The notes: generated by a model not told the origin, from the sequence alone. A stretch of 64,000 nt of DNA from Olsenella uli (GCF_016900775.1 NZ_JACJKN010000002.1:186001-250000); one strand, 5' to 3'; positions 23,746 through 32,181 are shown, numbered from the stretch's first letter. A program made the numbers and translations.

Positions 23746-25375
23746 GCATGGTCGCGCGAGGTGCCGGGGACGGCTGCTCGCGGCGGGCGCCGTGGCCGCC
23801 GCGCTCCTGGCGGCGTGCGCGCTCGGCACCCCGGCGGTCGCGCGGGCCGACGAGGCGCTGCTGCCCGGGCCCGACGACGTTGGCGACCCGGGCCTCTCCG
23901 AGGAGGAGGTCGCCCAGATCGCCGAGCCTGAGCTCGATCCCACCGACGAGGGCGCTGCGCTGCCGGGCGACGAGCCCGTGGGCGCCGAGCTCGCGTCGCG
24001 GCTCGACGCGTTTCTCGACGAGGCCTTCCCCGCCTGCGGGATGCCGGGCGTCGCCGTTGCCGTGGTGGACGCGGACGGCGTGCGCTACCTGCGCTGCCTG
24101 GGGGACGTGACGAGCGAGGACCGGACGTTCGTGGTGGGCTCGCTCTCCAAGTCCATGACGGCCGTGGCCGTGATGCAGCTCGCCGAGGAGGGGCTCGTCG
24201 ACCTTGACGGGCCCGCGTGCTCCTACGCCCCGGAGACGGGCGTCCCCGTCTCGGTGACGGTTCGCGACCTGCTCAACCAGACGAGCGGCTTTGGGTACTT
24301 CGAGTCGCTCGCGGGGGCGTCCGTGGGTGAGAGCGCCGGGTCCTTCTCGTACGCCAACGCCAACTACGACCTCCTCGGCCGCATCGTGGAGGACGTGAGC
24401 GGGCTGGGCCTCGGGACGTACCTGCGCGAGCGCGTCTTCTCGCCGCTGGGGATGGGCGACGCCTCGGCGGGCGACGAGCCTGAGCGCGCGCCCCGGGCCG
24501 AGGGGCACCGCTCGTGGTTTGGCGCGTGGGTGGCGGACGGCTTCGAGCACGGGGAGGGGGACGACGCCTGGGGCGGCCCGGCCTCCGGCTACGTCCGCGC
24601 GAGCGTCTCGGACATGGCGGCGTACCTGCGGATGTATCTCAACAGCGGATGCGCGGCGCCCGGTGGCGCGCGCGTGCTCTCGGCGGGCTCCGTCCACCGG
24701 ATGATCTTCTCGCGCGTGCCCGACCCTGCGGGCGACACCTACTACGGCATGGGCTGGACCACCTACTCCTGGGATGACGGGGAGCTCGTGATGTCGCACG
24801 ATGGGCAGGTGGAGAACTACGTGGCGCGCATGTGCGCGATCCCCGGGCGTGACCTCGGGGTCGTGGTGCTGGCGGACGGCAACGACGAGTTCGGCAGCAA
24901 CGAGGCGTTCTTCTCGCTGGCGGACGGAGCGACGGCCATCGCCGTGGGCGGGCGCGCGGACCCCGCGGACGTGGTGCCGCCGCTGGGAGAGCACGTGCGC
25001 TACGACGTGCTCTACGCGCTGGCCGTGCTGCTCTGCGCGCTGCCGCTCGCGTGGGGCGCGCTGCGGCGGCGCCGCGGGTCCCGGCGGGCGCCCCGGGCGC
25101 TCCCGGCCCTGCTGCTGCACATGGCGGCGCCGGTCTACCTGCTGGGCGTGCCGCCGCTTCTCACGGGCATGCGATGGCGCGACTTCGCGGCCTTCTACCC
25201 GGACCAGGCGCTCGTCCTTCTCACCTGCGCTATCCTTCTCCTTGCGGGAGGGCTCGTCGGCCTTTCCGGGAACGCTCGCCGGAGTGGGGCGCAGGGCGTC
25301 GCGGCGCCGCTAGATCGGCTTGGCGGTGCAGGGGCCCGCGTCGTCGGGGCGCACGAGGTCGGCGAGCGTCTTTGA
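23732..25375 (+). CDS. Serine hydrolase (class C beta-lactamase fold) with C-terminal membrane segments
   Basis: A 547-residue protein with an N-terminal signal (LLAAGAVAAALLAACALGTP; ACA could be a lipobox), a beta-lactamase-type domain (~residues 85-400) and three to four C-terminal hydrophobic segments. Catalytic motifs: SxxK in VGSLSKSMTAVA, YxN in FSYANANYDLLG and HDG in VMSHDGQVENY. It starts 14 bases inside dltX and ends the dlt operon, so it may remove D-alanine from teichoic acid (FmtA-like) or trim peptidoglycan. That role is inferred from context; the fold is clear. Its last 66 bases overlap the convergent regulator gene. Confidence 0.8.
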   Translation: MTASRHGRARCRGRLLAAGAVAAALLAACALGTPAVARADEALLPGPDDVGDPGLSEEEVAQIAEPELDPTDEGAALPGDEPVGAELASRLDAFLDEAFPACGMPGVAVAVVDADGVRYLRCLGDVTSEDRTFVVGSLSKSMTAVAVMQLAEEGLVDLDGPACSYAPETGVPVSVTVRDLLNQTSGFGYFESLAGASVGESAGSFSYANANYDLLGRIVEDVSGLGLGTYLRERVFSPLGMGDASAGDEPERAPRAEGHRSWFGAWVADGFEHGEGDDAWGGPASGYVRASVSDMAAYLRMYLNSGCAAPGGARVLSAGSVHRMIFSRVPDPAGDTYYGMGWTTYSWDDGELVMSHDGQVENYVARMCAIPGRDLGVVVLADGNDEFGSNEAFFSLADGATAIAVGGRADPADVVPPLGEHVRYDVLYALAVLLCALPLAWGALRRRRGSRRAPRALPALLLHMAAPVYLLGVPPLLTGMRWRDFAAFYPDQALVLLTCAILLLAGGLVGLSGNARRSGAQGVAAPLDRLGGAGARVVGAHEVGERL

Positions 25376-25750
25376 GTCGAGGTAGGAGGACGTCACGCGG
25401 CCGAGGTCGCGCCAGACGCCCACGGTGGTGCAGGTGTCGCGCTGGGGGCAGAGCTCGTCGCTCCTGCAGTCGAGGCAGCTCACGGGCGCGAGGGACCCCT
25501 CCGCGGCGCGCAGGAGCTCGCCCAAGGTGTAGTCCTCCGGCTTGCGCGTGAGCTGGTAGCCGCCGCCCTTGCCGCGCTGGCTGCGGACGTAGCCAGCCTT
25601 GTGCATGAGCGAGATGACCTGCTCCAGGTACTTGCGCGAGATGCCCTGCCGACGCGAGACGTCGCCGAGCGAGACCCAGCCCTCGTGGCAGGCGAGGTCC
25701 GCCATCGCGCGCAGCGCGTACATCCCCTTGGTCGAGAACATTCCTGCCAT
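25310..25750 (-). CDS. Rrf2/IscR-family Fe-S regulator
   Basis: A 146-residue winged-helix regulator: MFSTKGMYALRAMADLACHE, YLEQVISLMHKAGYVRSQRG and GGYQLTRKPEDYTLGELLRA are canonical Rrf2 segments. Four cysteines in CLDCRSDELCPQRDTC could ligate an Fe-S cluster as IscR does. It lies downstream of sufU in the same orientation, behind a 13-bp hairpin, and is the likely SUF repressor. The last 66 bases overlap the opposite-strand hydrolase gene, an unusual but plausible convergent overlap. Confidence 0.9.
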   Translation of the reverse strand: MAGMFSTKGMYALRAMADLACHEGWVSLGDVSRRQGISRKYLEQVISLMHKAGYVRSQRGKGGGYQLTRKPEDYTLGELLRAAEGSLAPVSCLDCRSDELCPQRDTCTTVGVWRDLGRVTSSYLDSKTLADLVRPDDAGPCTAKPI

Positions 25751-25783
25751 CTCGTCACCTCCCCGTGCTGTTTCGGCAGTTTC

Positions 25784-25817
25784 GGGACGTGTTTTTTATC
25801 GCTGAAAAACACGTCCC
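25784..25817. repeat. GGGACGTG palindrome between sufU and the Rrf2 gene
   Basis: GGGACGTGTTTTT (25784-25796) pairs perfectly with 25805-25817, loop 8 bases. A GGGACAGG word follows at about 25836. The stem with flanking A/T runs could act as a terminator in either direction and separate sufU from the regulator. The GGGAC core recalls palindromes at 27534-27566 and near 6990. Confidence 0.65.
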
Positions 25818-25843
25818 CAGCGTTCTGAAGAAAAGGGACAGGC

Positions 25844-26281
25844 CTAGTGCGCGCGGGCCTCGAGCATCTCGTCGAGCGTGCGCCAGGCGAGCTCGGCGCA
25901 CTTCACGCGTGCCGGCATGTGCGCGATGTCGCGCAAGAGCACGCCGTCCTCGAGGGCCTCGAGCGCGGCCTCGTCCGTCTCCTCGCCGCGGACCATACGC
26001 ATGAAGAGCGCACAGAGCTCGCGCGCCTTCTCGGGCGTCTTGCCCACCATGAGGTCGCTCATGATGTCGGCGCTCGCCTGGGAGATGGCGCAGCCGTGGC
26101 CGGTGAACGCCGCCTCCTCGATGGTGCCGTCGTCAGCAAAGCGCACGGAGAACGTGAGCTCGTCGCCGCAGGAGGGGTTCACGCCCTCGTGGCTGCAGTC
26201 GGCGTCCTCCATCTGGTACTTGTAGTCGGGGTGCGACACGTGGTCCATGAAGGCCGCGTTGTAGAGGTCAGTCACTGCCAT
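25844..26281 (-). CDS. sufU: SUF scaffold/sulfur acceptor SufU
   Basis: A 145-residue IscU-like protein. The metal-binding residues are in NPSCGDELTF, TGHGCAISQASADIM and RVKCAELAWRTL, matching the Zn-binding SufU rather than IscU pattern. It overlaps sufS by 14 bases. In Gram-positives SufU accepts persulfide from SufS, which this gene order supports. Confidence 0.93.
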   Translation of the reverse strand: MAVTDLYNAAFMDHVSHPDYKYQMEDADCSHEGVNPSCGDELTFSVRFADDGTIEEAAFTGHGCAISQASADIMSDLMVGKTPEKARELCALFMRMVRGEETDEAALEALEDGVLLRDIAHMPARVKCAELAWRTLDEMLEARAH

Positions 26282-27506
26282 GGAAGATCCCCCAGACCTG
26301 GCTCAGGCCGTCGACGAGGCGGTCCACGTCGGCGGCGTCGTTGTAGAAGGCAAGGCTCGCGCGGCAGCAGGCGAGGTTCTCCACGCCGAGCCACGCGAGC
26401 AGCGGCTGCGCGCAGTGGTGGCCGGCACGGATGCACACGCCGGAGGCGTCGAGGATGCTCGCCACGTCGTGCGGGTGGACGCCGCGCACGTTGAAGCTGA
26501 TGACGCCGTGGTGGCGCGCGGGGTCCGCGCTGCCGATGAGGTCGACGAAGTCGAGCTCCGCCAGGCGCTCGAAGGCGTAGGCCACGAGCGCCGCCTCTCG
26601 CTTGGCCACGGTGCCAAGGCCCACGGTCTCGGTGAGGTAGGAGAGCGCGGTGCCGGTGGCATAGATGCCGGCGGCGTCCTGCGTGCCCGCCTCGAACTTC
26701 TCGGGCACGGGCGCCCACGTGGCGTCCTGCTCGCGCACGGAGTCGATCATCTCGCCGCCGGTGAGCATGGGCGGCATGGCCTCCAGGAGCTCGTGGCGGC
26801 CCCAGAGCACGCCCACGCCCATCGGCCCCAGCGCCTTGTGGCCGGAGAACGCGAGGAAGTCCGCGCCCAGCTCGTCCACGTTTACGCGCAGGTGCGGGAC
26901 GGACTGCGCGGCGTCGACGACCATCACGGCGCCCACGGCATGCGCGGCGTCTGCGAGCCTGCGGACGGGCAGCTCGCAGCCCATAACGTTGGAGACGTGC
27001 GCGGCAGCCACGATGCGCGCGCGCGGTCCGATCTTCTCGGCAATCTCCGCATCCGTGAGCGTGCCGTCCTTCTCGGGGTAGAGGTAGACGAGGCGCGCGC
27101 CGGCCGCACGGCAGGCCTCCTGCCAGGGGATCAGGTTGGAGTGGTGCTCCATGACGGTGATGGCCACCTCGTCGCCAGGGCCCAGGACGCACGGCGCCCA
27201 GGACTTGGCCACGAGGTTCAGGCTCTCGCTCGTGTTGCGGGTAAAGACCACGTCGCGCGCGTCAGGCGTGCCGATGAGAGCCGCCACCTGCGCGCGGACG
27301 TCCGCGATGGCCGCGGTGGCCGCGACGGAGAGGCTGTACAGGCCGCGCAGCGGGTTGGCGTTCATGGTCTCGTAGAAGTGGCGCTGGGCGTCGAGCACGC
27401 AGGCGGGCCGCTGCGCGGTGGCCGCGCTGTCGAGAAACGCGATCTCGGGGTGCCCGGCCAGCAGGGGGAAGTCCGCGCGGTATGGGTTCTGACGAATGTC
27501 AACCAT
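26268..27506 (-). CDS. sufS: Cysteine desulfurase SufS
   Basis: A 412-residue group II desulfurase. The PLP lysine is in LAFSGHKALGPMGVG and the catalytic cysteine in VCIRAGHHCAQPLL. The N-terminal FLDSAATAQRP is conserved. ATG 27506 overlaps the sufD stop (TGATG); GTG 27509 is possible. It supplies sulfur from cysteine to SufU and the SufBCD scaffold. Confidence 0.95.
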   Translation of the reverse strand: MVDIRQNPYRADFPLLAGHPEIAFLDSAATAQRPACVLDAQRHFYETMNANPLRGLYSLSVAATAAIADVRAQVAALIGTPDARDVVFTRNTSESLNLVAKSWAPCVLGPGDEVAITVMEHHSNLIPWQEACRAAGARLVYLYPEKDGTLTDAEIAEKIGPRARIVAAAHVSNVMGCELPVRRLADAAHAVGAVMVVDAAQSVPHLRVNVDELGADFLAFSGHKALGPMGVGVLWGRHELLEAMPPMLTGGEMIDSVREQDATWAPVPEKFEAGTQDAAGIYATGTALSYLTETVGLGTVAKREAALVAYAFERLAELDFVDLIGSADPARHHGVISFNVRGVHPHDVASILDASGVCIRAGHHCAQPLLAWLGVENLACCRASLAFYNDAADVDRLVDGLSQVWGIFHGSD

Positions 27507-28609
27507 CACGCCTCCTCGACCTCATCAAAAGTTTCTGTTAATTGGGGACTGTCCCCAATTAACAGACGTGCCTCGGGGCAGGGGGCGTGCATGAGGGCGT
27601 CCTCGTAGATGGCCTGCACGAAGAGCCGCTCGGCGTCCTCGCGGGAGAGGCCGCGGCTGGCGAGAAACGCCAGCTGCTCGGGGCTCACCGACCCGATGGT
27701 GGCGCCGTGGTTGCCCGCGACGTCGTCCTCGTCGCAAAGGATCGTGGGCAGCGTCTTGTTGACCACGTCGTCGCCCAGCACGAGCACGGTTTCGGCCTCG
27801 TTGCCCTGCGCGCCCTTGGCGCCGTGGACGAGGTCGATCGTGGTGCGCAGGCCCTTCTTTGCCGCATCCTCGAGCACGCCGTTATAGCTGAGCTCGGAGC
27901 GCGTGTTGCGGCCGCGCTGGCGCACGACCTCGTTGATGTCCAGGACCTCCGTGCCGCCGGCGTGGTAGCGGCAGCCAAGGTCAACCCGTGCGCGCTCCCC
28001 GGCGAGGTCGCAGGCGAGGCCCAGCGCGACGGTGCCGCCGCCGAGCAGGTACTGGTGCACGTCCACGCGGGCGTCGCGCGCCGCGGAGATGCCCACGCTC
28101 TCGAGGTGCTGCTGGTCTGAGCCCACCCTCACGTACTCGTGCAGGTGCACGCGCGCGCCGGCCTCGACGATCACGCGCAGGAGCGAAGCGGACGTGCCGG
28201 ACCTGACAGATGACCCTGTCACCTTTGTCAGGTCCCCCGCAACCACGACGATGGTGCACTCGGCGCCGGCGCGGACCATGACACCGGTGTCGGCGACCTC
28301 TCCCGCGCCCACGGCAACCACGATCGGCTCCTCGCGCCTCTCGCCGCGGCCGACCTCCACGTAGCGCGCGCCCTTCGCCTGGGACTCCACCCAGTCGGTC
28401 ACGGCCCGGCCCATCCCGCACTCCACGCCCTCGAAGAGGCGCGGCAGCGAGAAGTACACGTCGCCCTTGCGGCCGGGCGCGGGCACCGTGAGCGTGATGT
28501 CGTTCGTGCGCAGGCGGTTCCACGTCTGCGCAGGGGCAACGTTGACGCGCTCGAGGGTGAGCTCGCCCTCGGCGCCGGCCTCGGGCGCCAGGTTCTTCTC
28601 GGCCATCAT
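27506..28609 (-). CDS. sufD: Fe-S assembly protein SufD
   Basis: A 367-residue beta-helix scaffold partner: VHGAKGAQGNEAETVLVLGD, NHGATIGSVSPEQLAFLASRG and LSREDAERLFVQAIYEDA identify SufD. Two palindromes lie in the frame: 28199-28235 encodes DLTKVTGSSVRS in the middle, and 27534-27566 encodes the C-terminal LLIGDSPQLTET. Neither segment looks like family sequence. The start codons encode AEKN, matching the recurrent word (28592-28603). ATG 28609 overlaps the sufB stop; ATG 28606 is an alternative. Reading frame is intact, so a functional protein is expected. Confidence 0.92.
   Translation of the reverse strand: MMAEKNLAPEAGAEGELTLERVNVAPAQTWNRLRTNDITLTVPAPGRKGDVYFSLPRLFEGVECGMGRAVTDWVESQAKGARYVEVGRGERREEPIVVAVGAGEVADTGVMVRAGAECTIVVVAGDLTKVTGSSVRSGTSASLLRVIVEAGARVHLHEYVRVGSDQQHLESVGISAARDARVDVHQYLLGGGTVALGLACDLAGERARVDLGCRYHAGGTEVLDINEVVRQRGRNTRSELSYNGVLEDAAKKGLRTTIDLVHGAKGAQGNEAETVLVLGDDVVNKTLPTILCDEDDVAGNHGATIGSVSPEQLAFLASRGLSREDAERLFVQAIYEDALMHAPCPEARLLIGDSPQLTETFDEVEEA
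27534..27566. repeat. Perfect 16-bp-arm palindrome inside the sufD 3' coding end
   Basis: TCTGTTAATTGGGGAC (27534-27549), one base, then its exact complement (27551-27566). It encodes part of the SufD C terminus. A related word CTGTAAATTGGGGAC overlaps the stop codon of the VWA gene near 6986-7000. Confidence 0.8.
28199..28235. repeat. GGACCTGACA palindrome inside sufD, CCCTGTCACC family copy 3
   Basis: GGACCTGACA (28199-28208) and TGTCAGGTCC (28226-28235) are perfect complements. The inner 17-mer at 28214-28230 is shared exactly, in reverse, with 13424-13440. Confidence 0.75.
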
Positions 28610-30027
28610 CCTATGGCCCCTTCCATCTCGAGCTTGATGAGGTTGTTCATCTCCACGGCGTACTCCATCGGAAGCTCCTTGGAGACGGGGTTGGCAAAGC
28701 CGTTGACCACGAGCGTGCGCGCCTCGGCCTCGGAGCAGCCGCGGCTCATGAGGTAGAGGACCGTGTCGTCAGAGATGCGGCCAATCGTGGCCTCGTGGCC
28801 CACCTGCGCGGTGGCGTTGCGCACGTCCATCGCGGGGATGGTGTCGGAGCGGGAGATGTCGTCGAGCATGAGGCTCTGGCAGCTCACGCTGCAGCGCGCG
28901 CGGTCGGCGTGCCGGCCGATCACCACGGAGCTGCGGAACGTGTTCACGCCGCCGTCCTTGGAGATGGACTTCGTGGAGACGGACGCCGTCGTGTCCGCGC
29001 CGTTCATGATCACCTTGCAGCCGGTGTCGAGGTCCTGCGTGGCTCCGGCAAAGGTGATGCCGGTGAACTCGCAGGTGCCGCGGTCGCCCGCCATGATGGT
29101 GGTGGGGTAGAGGTAGCTCACGTGGCTGCCAAAGCTGCCGGAGACCCACTCCATCTTGGCGTCGGCGCCGATGGTGGCGCGCTTGGTGTTGAGGTTGTAC
29201 ATGTTCTTGGACCAGTTCTCGATCGTGGAGTAGCGCAGGCGCGCGCCGTCCTTCACGAAGAGTTCTACAGCACCCGCGTGGAGGTTGGCCTCGTAGTACT
29301 TGGGCGCGGAGCACCCCTCGATGAAGTGCAGGTCGGCGCCCGGCTCCACGATGATGAGCGTGTGCTCGAACTGCCCCGCCCCCGCCGCGTTGAGGCGGAA
29401 GTAGCTCTGCAGCGGATAGGGGAGCGTCACGCCGGCGGGGACGTAGACGAAGGAGCCGCCGCTCCACACGGCGTAGTGCAGCGCCGCGAACTTGTGGTCG
29501 GTGGGCGGAATCAGCGTGCCGAAGTACTCATGCACCACGGGCTCCCACTTGGGGTCGTGGAGGGCGTCCTCAATCGTGGTGTAGATGACGCCCTGCTCGG
29601 CCACCTCCTCGCGCATGTTGTGGTAGACGATCTCAGAGTCGTACTGGGCGCCCACGCCGGCGAGGCTCTCGCGCTCGGCCTCGGGGATGCCCAGGCGCTC
29701 GAAGGTGTCCTTGATGTCCTCGGGCACGTCATCCCAGCTCTTGGCCTGCTTGGTCTTGGGCGAGACGTACGTGGAGATGTGGTCCAGATCCAGCCCCGCG
29801 ATGCTCGGCCCCCAGTTGGGCGCCATCTCGCGCGCGTGGTAGAGGTCGAGCGCGCGCAGGCGCATCTCGAGCATCCACTCGGGCTCGTCCTTCTTGGCGG
29901 AGATCGCGCGGACGATCTCGGGCGTCAGACCGTCGTCGTAGCGCTCGTAGCCCTCCTCGGACTTGGTGAAGTCGTAAAGGGAGCGATCGACGTCTGCGAC
30001 CTCGGTGCGCTTGCGCTCCTCGCTCAC
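28606..30027 (-). CDS. sufB: Fe-S assembly scaffold SufB
   Basis: A 473-residue protein, close to the E. coli length. Conserved blocks: YDSEIVYHNMREEVAEQGVI, FIEGCSAPKYYEANLHAG, TIGADAKMEWVSGSFGSHVS and CSVSCQSLMLDDISRSDT, with the cluster-transfer Cys in these blocks and the partner His in VGHEATIG. GTG 30027 overlaps the sufC stop. With SufC and SufD it forms the SufBCD scaffold. Confidence 0.96.
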   Translation of the reverse strand: MSEERKRTEVADVDRSLYDFTKSEEGYERYDDGLTPEIVRAISAKKDEPEWMLEMRLRALDLYHAREMAPNWGPSIAGLDLDHISTYVSPKTKQAKSWDDVPEDIKDTFERLGIPEAERESLAGVGAQYDSEIVYHNMREEVAEQGVIYTTIEDALHDPKWEPVVHEYFGTLIPPTDHKFAALHYAVWSGGSFVYVPAGVTLPYPLQSYFRLNAAGAGQFEHTLIIVEPGADLHFIEGCSAPKYYEANLHAGAVELFVKDGARLRYSTIENWSKNMYNLNTKRATIGADAKMEWVSGSFGSHVSYLYPTTIMAGDRGTCEFTGITFAGATQDLDTGCKVIMNGADTTASVSTKSISKDGGVNTFRSSVVIGRHADRARCSVSCQSLMLDDISRSDTIPAMDVRNATAQVGHEATIGRISDDTVLYLMSRGCSEAEARTLVVNGFANPVSKELPMEYAVEMNNLIKLEMEGAIG

Positions 30028-30833
30028 TGGGCGTCACCCGCCTTGGGACAGCCCGGGCAGTCCACGCAGGCCGCCTCGTCCTGGCCCGCCCCGCGCTCGA
30101 AGCGCTCGAAGCCGCGGGCGTCGATGTCGGCGATGAGCTCCGCCGGCCCCTCGGCCACCATGCGGCCCTTGACCATGACGTGCGTGCGGTCCACGTCAAG
30201 CCGCTCGAGGATGCGCGTGTTGTGCGTGATCACGATGAGGGCGCCGCCCACCTGCTCGCGATAGGCCTGGATGCCGCGGGAGACGATGCCCAGCGCGTCC
30301 ACGTCAAGCCCGGAGTCGGTCTCGTCGAGGATGGCGAGCTTGGGCTGGAGCAAAAGGAGCTGCAGCATCTCGATCTTCTTCTTCTCGCCACCGGAGAAGC
30401 CTACGTTGAGCTCGCGCATGAGGAAGCCCTGGTCGAGCTCCAGCTGGTCGGCGATGGCGCCCACGCGCTCGCGGAACTTGCGCGCGGTGGTCTTGAGCTC
30501 CGGGCGCATCTGGCAGATGGAGCGCAGGAAGCTGTAGAGCGGCACGCCGGGCACCTCCACGGGCGCCTGGTAGGAGAGGAAGATGCCGGCGAGCGAGCGC
30601 TTGTCGGCGGAGAGCTCGGTGACGTCCGCACCGTCAAAGGTGATGGAGCCCCCGGTCACGCGGTAGGCGGGGTCGCCCATGATGACGTGGCCGAGCGTGG
30701 ACTTGCCGGCGCCGTTGGGGCCCATGAGGACGTGGCACTCGCCCGCGCCCACGGCCAGGTCGACGCCGTGCAGGATGGGCTTGTCCTCGGTGCCCGCAGA
30801 GAGGGCGCTCACGTTGAACAGCTGAGTGGACAT
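30024..30833 (-). CDS. sufC: SUF ATPase SufC
   Basis: A 269-residue ABC ATPase: Walker A GPNGAGKST, signature FSGGEKKKIEMLQ, Walker B LAILDETDSGLDVDAL, switch VITHNTRIL. Most SufC proteins are about 250 residues; this one ends with a cysteine-rich tail, ACVDCPGCPKAG. First gene of sufCBDSU. It powers scaffold opening for cluster assembly. Confidence 0.96.
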   Translation of the reverse strand: MSTQLFNVSALSAGTEDKPILHGVDLAVGAGECHVLMGPNGAGKSTLGHVIMGDPAYRVTGGSITFDGADVTELSADKRSLAGIFLSYQAPVEVPGVPLYSFLRSICQMRPELKTTARKFRERVGAIADQLELDQGFLMRELNVGFSGGEKKKIEMLQLLLLQPKLAILDETDSGLDVDALGIVSRGIQAYREQVGGALIVITHNTRILERLDVDRTHVMVKGRMVAEGPAELIADIDARGFERFERGAGQDEAACVDCPGCPKAGDAQ

Positions 30834-30887
30834 GTTCCGCCTTTCTCCTCGCGGGTCGCGCGGGCCCGCGCCTTTTTCGCCTAATTC

Positions 30888-30915
30888 ATAGTAATGAGTG
30901 GGGTATTAAAGGCAA
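30888..30915 (-). promoter_or_regulatory. Promoter of the suf operon
   Basis: On the minus strand TTGCCT (complement of 30910-30915), 16 bases, TACTAT (complement of 30888-30893), about 55 bases ahead of sufC. The A/T-rich spacer with ATACCCCACTCATT is a reasonable Rrf2 site but no symmetric match was confirmed. Confidence 0.55.
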
Positions 30916-31028
30916 GGGGTTGGGGCGAGAAAAACGCGTTGCCGTAACAATTCCTACTTATTTGGAGGCATTTAAGGCTCGCAAGGCCGCGGTGCCGAGC
31001 CGCCCATGGCGTGATGCCGGGGGTCGGA

Positions 31029-31086
31029 GGTCGCATACCCTGACAAAATTGGCCGATTTTTACGTAATTTGTCGGGGTATGCGACC
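31029..31086. repeat. Imperfect palindrome related to 9849-9906
   Basis: GGTCGCATACCCTGACAAA... (31029-31050) pairs with 31066-31086 with one mismatch and one bulge. GCATACCCTGACAAA matches GCATAACCCGACAAA in the element at 9849. One-mismatch copies of the 12-mer lie at 30924-30935 and 31151-31162. No gene between 30834 and 31204. Confidence 0.65.
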
Positions 31087-31204
31087 CGGGGTATCGATCA
31101 TGCGCCCCTGCGCTGTTTGCGGCCGCGTTACGCGTGCGTGCGTCCAACGTGGCGAGAAGTACCATGGCGCTCGGGACGGTCGACGGCGGGAGGTCCTTCT
31201 CGAC

Positions 31205-32161
31205 ATGGAGACGTGGAAGCGGCTCGGTGGCTTCATCGGGAGCCACATGGCATTTGTCTCCCCGACGTGCGTGGTGCTCGGCGTGCTCTTTCCCGATCAG
31301 CTGTGCGTGCTCAAGCCGGCCGTGACGGCGCTCTTTGCGTTCATGACCTTCCAGAGCTCGCTCTCCAACACCTTTGGCAACCTCGCGCGCACGGTGCGCC
31401 GCCCGGTCCCGCTCGTGGTGACGCTCCTTCTGGCCACCGTCCTCATGCCGTGCGTGGCCTGCGCGCTGGCGACGGCGCTCTTCGGCTCCGACCCCAACCT
31501 CGTCTGCGGGATCGTGCTCGAGTACAGCGTGCCCGTAGCCGTGGTCGCCGCCATGTGGACCAACATGCTCGGCGGGGACCCGGCGCTCTCGCTCGCCACG
31601 ATCCTCGTGTCCACGGTGGCCGCGCCGGTCACGATTCCGCTCACGCTGCACCTGCTCCTCGGGCAGACGGTCGAGGTGGACGCCGCGCGGATGATGGGGG
31701 AGATGGTGGTCTCCATCGCGCTGCCGGCGCTTGCGGGGACCCTCCTCAACGACGCCTCGCGCGGCTGGGCGGCGCGCGAGCTCTCGCCGGTGATCGCGCC
31801 GGCCGCCAAGATCGCGCTCGTGCTGGTGATCCTCAGCAACGCCACCGGTGTGGCCCCCTACGTGCGCAACCTCACGCCCCAGCTCGTCGGCGTGATGGTC
31901 TTCATCGCCGTGTTCGCGACGTGCGGCTACGCATTGGGGCTGCTCGCGGCGAACCTCCTGCGCCGCCCCCACGAGCAGGAGGTCTCGATGACCTACCTCG
32001 TGGGCATGCGCAACATCTCGGCCGGGGCGGTCATCGCGGCGGAGTACTTTCCCGGCGAGGTGATGTTTCCCGTGGTCATAGGGACGCTCTTCCAGCAGGT
32101 GATCGCCGCGAGCTTTGGCTCCGTCCTGCGCCGGCGCGCCCGGTGGGCGGCTTCCGAGTAG
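31205..32161 (+). CDS. Bile acid:sodium symporter (BASS/SBF) family transporter
   Basis: A 318-residue membrane protein with about nine to ten spans. Features: KPAVTALFAFMTFQSSLSN, LVCGIVLEYSVPVAVVAAMW, and a C-terminal VSMTYLVGMRNISAGAVIAA that matches the cation-site helices of BASS proteins. ATG 31205 is chosen because upstream in-frame residues are polar and cross a palindrome; GGGAGG lies 11 bases upstream with a variant of the recurrent word between. Transport of an organic anion with sodium is expected; the substrate is not deducible. Flanked by palindromes, it is a stand-alone gene. Confidence 0.82.
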   Translation: METWKRLGGFIGSHMAFVSPTCVVLGVLFPDQLCVLKPAVTALFAFMTFQSSLSNTFGNLARTVRRPVPLVVTLLLATVLMPCVACALATALFGSDPNLVCGIVLEYSVPVAVVAAMWTNMLGGDPALSLATILVSTVAAPVTIPLTLHLLLGQTVEVDAARMMGEMVVSIALPALAGTLLNDASRGWAARELSPVIAPAAKIALVLVILSNATGVAPYVRNLTPQLVGVMVFIAVFATCGYALGLLAANLLRRPHEQEVSMTYLVGMRNISAGAVIAAEYFPGEVMFPVVIGTLFQQVIAASFGSVLRRRARWAASE

Positions 32162-32181
32162 CGCCGCCGGCCGCGGCGGCG

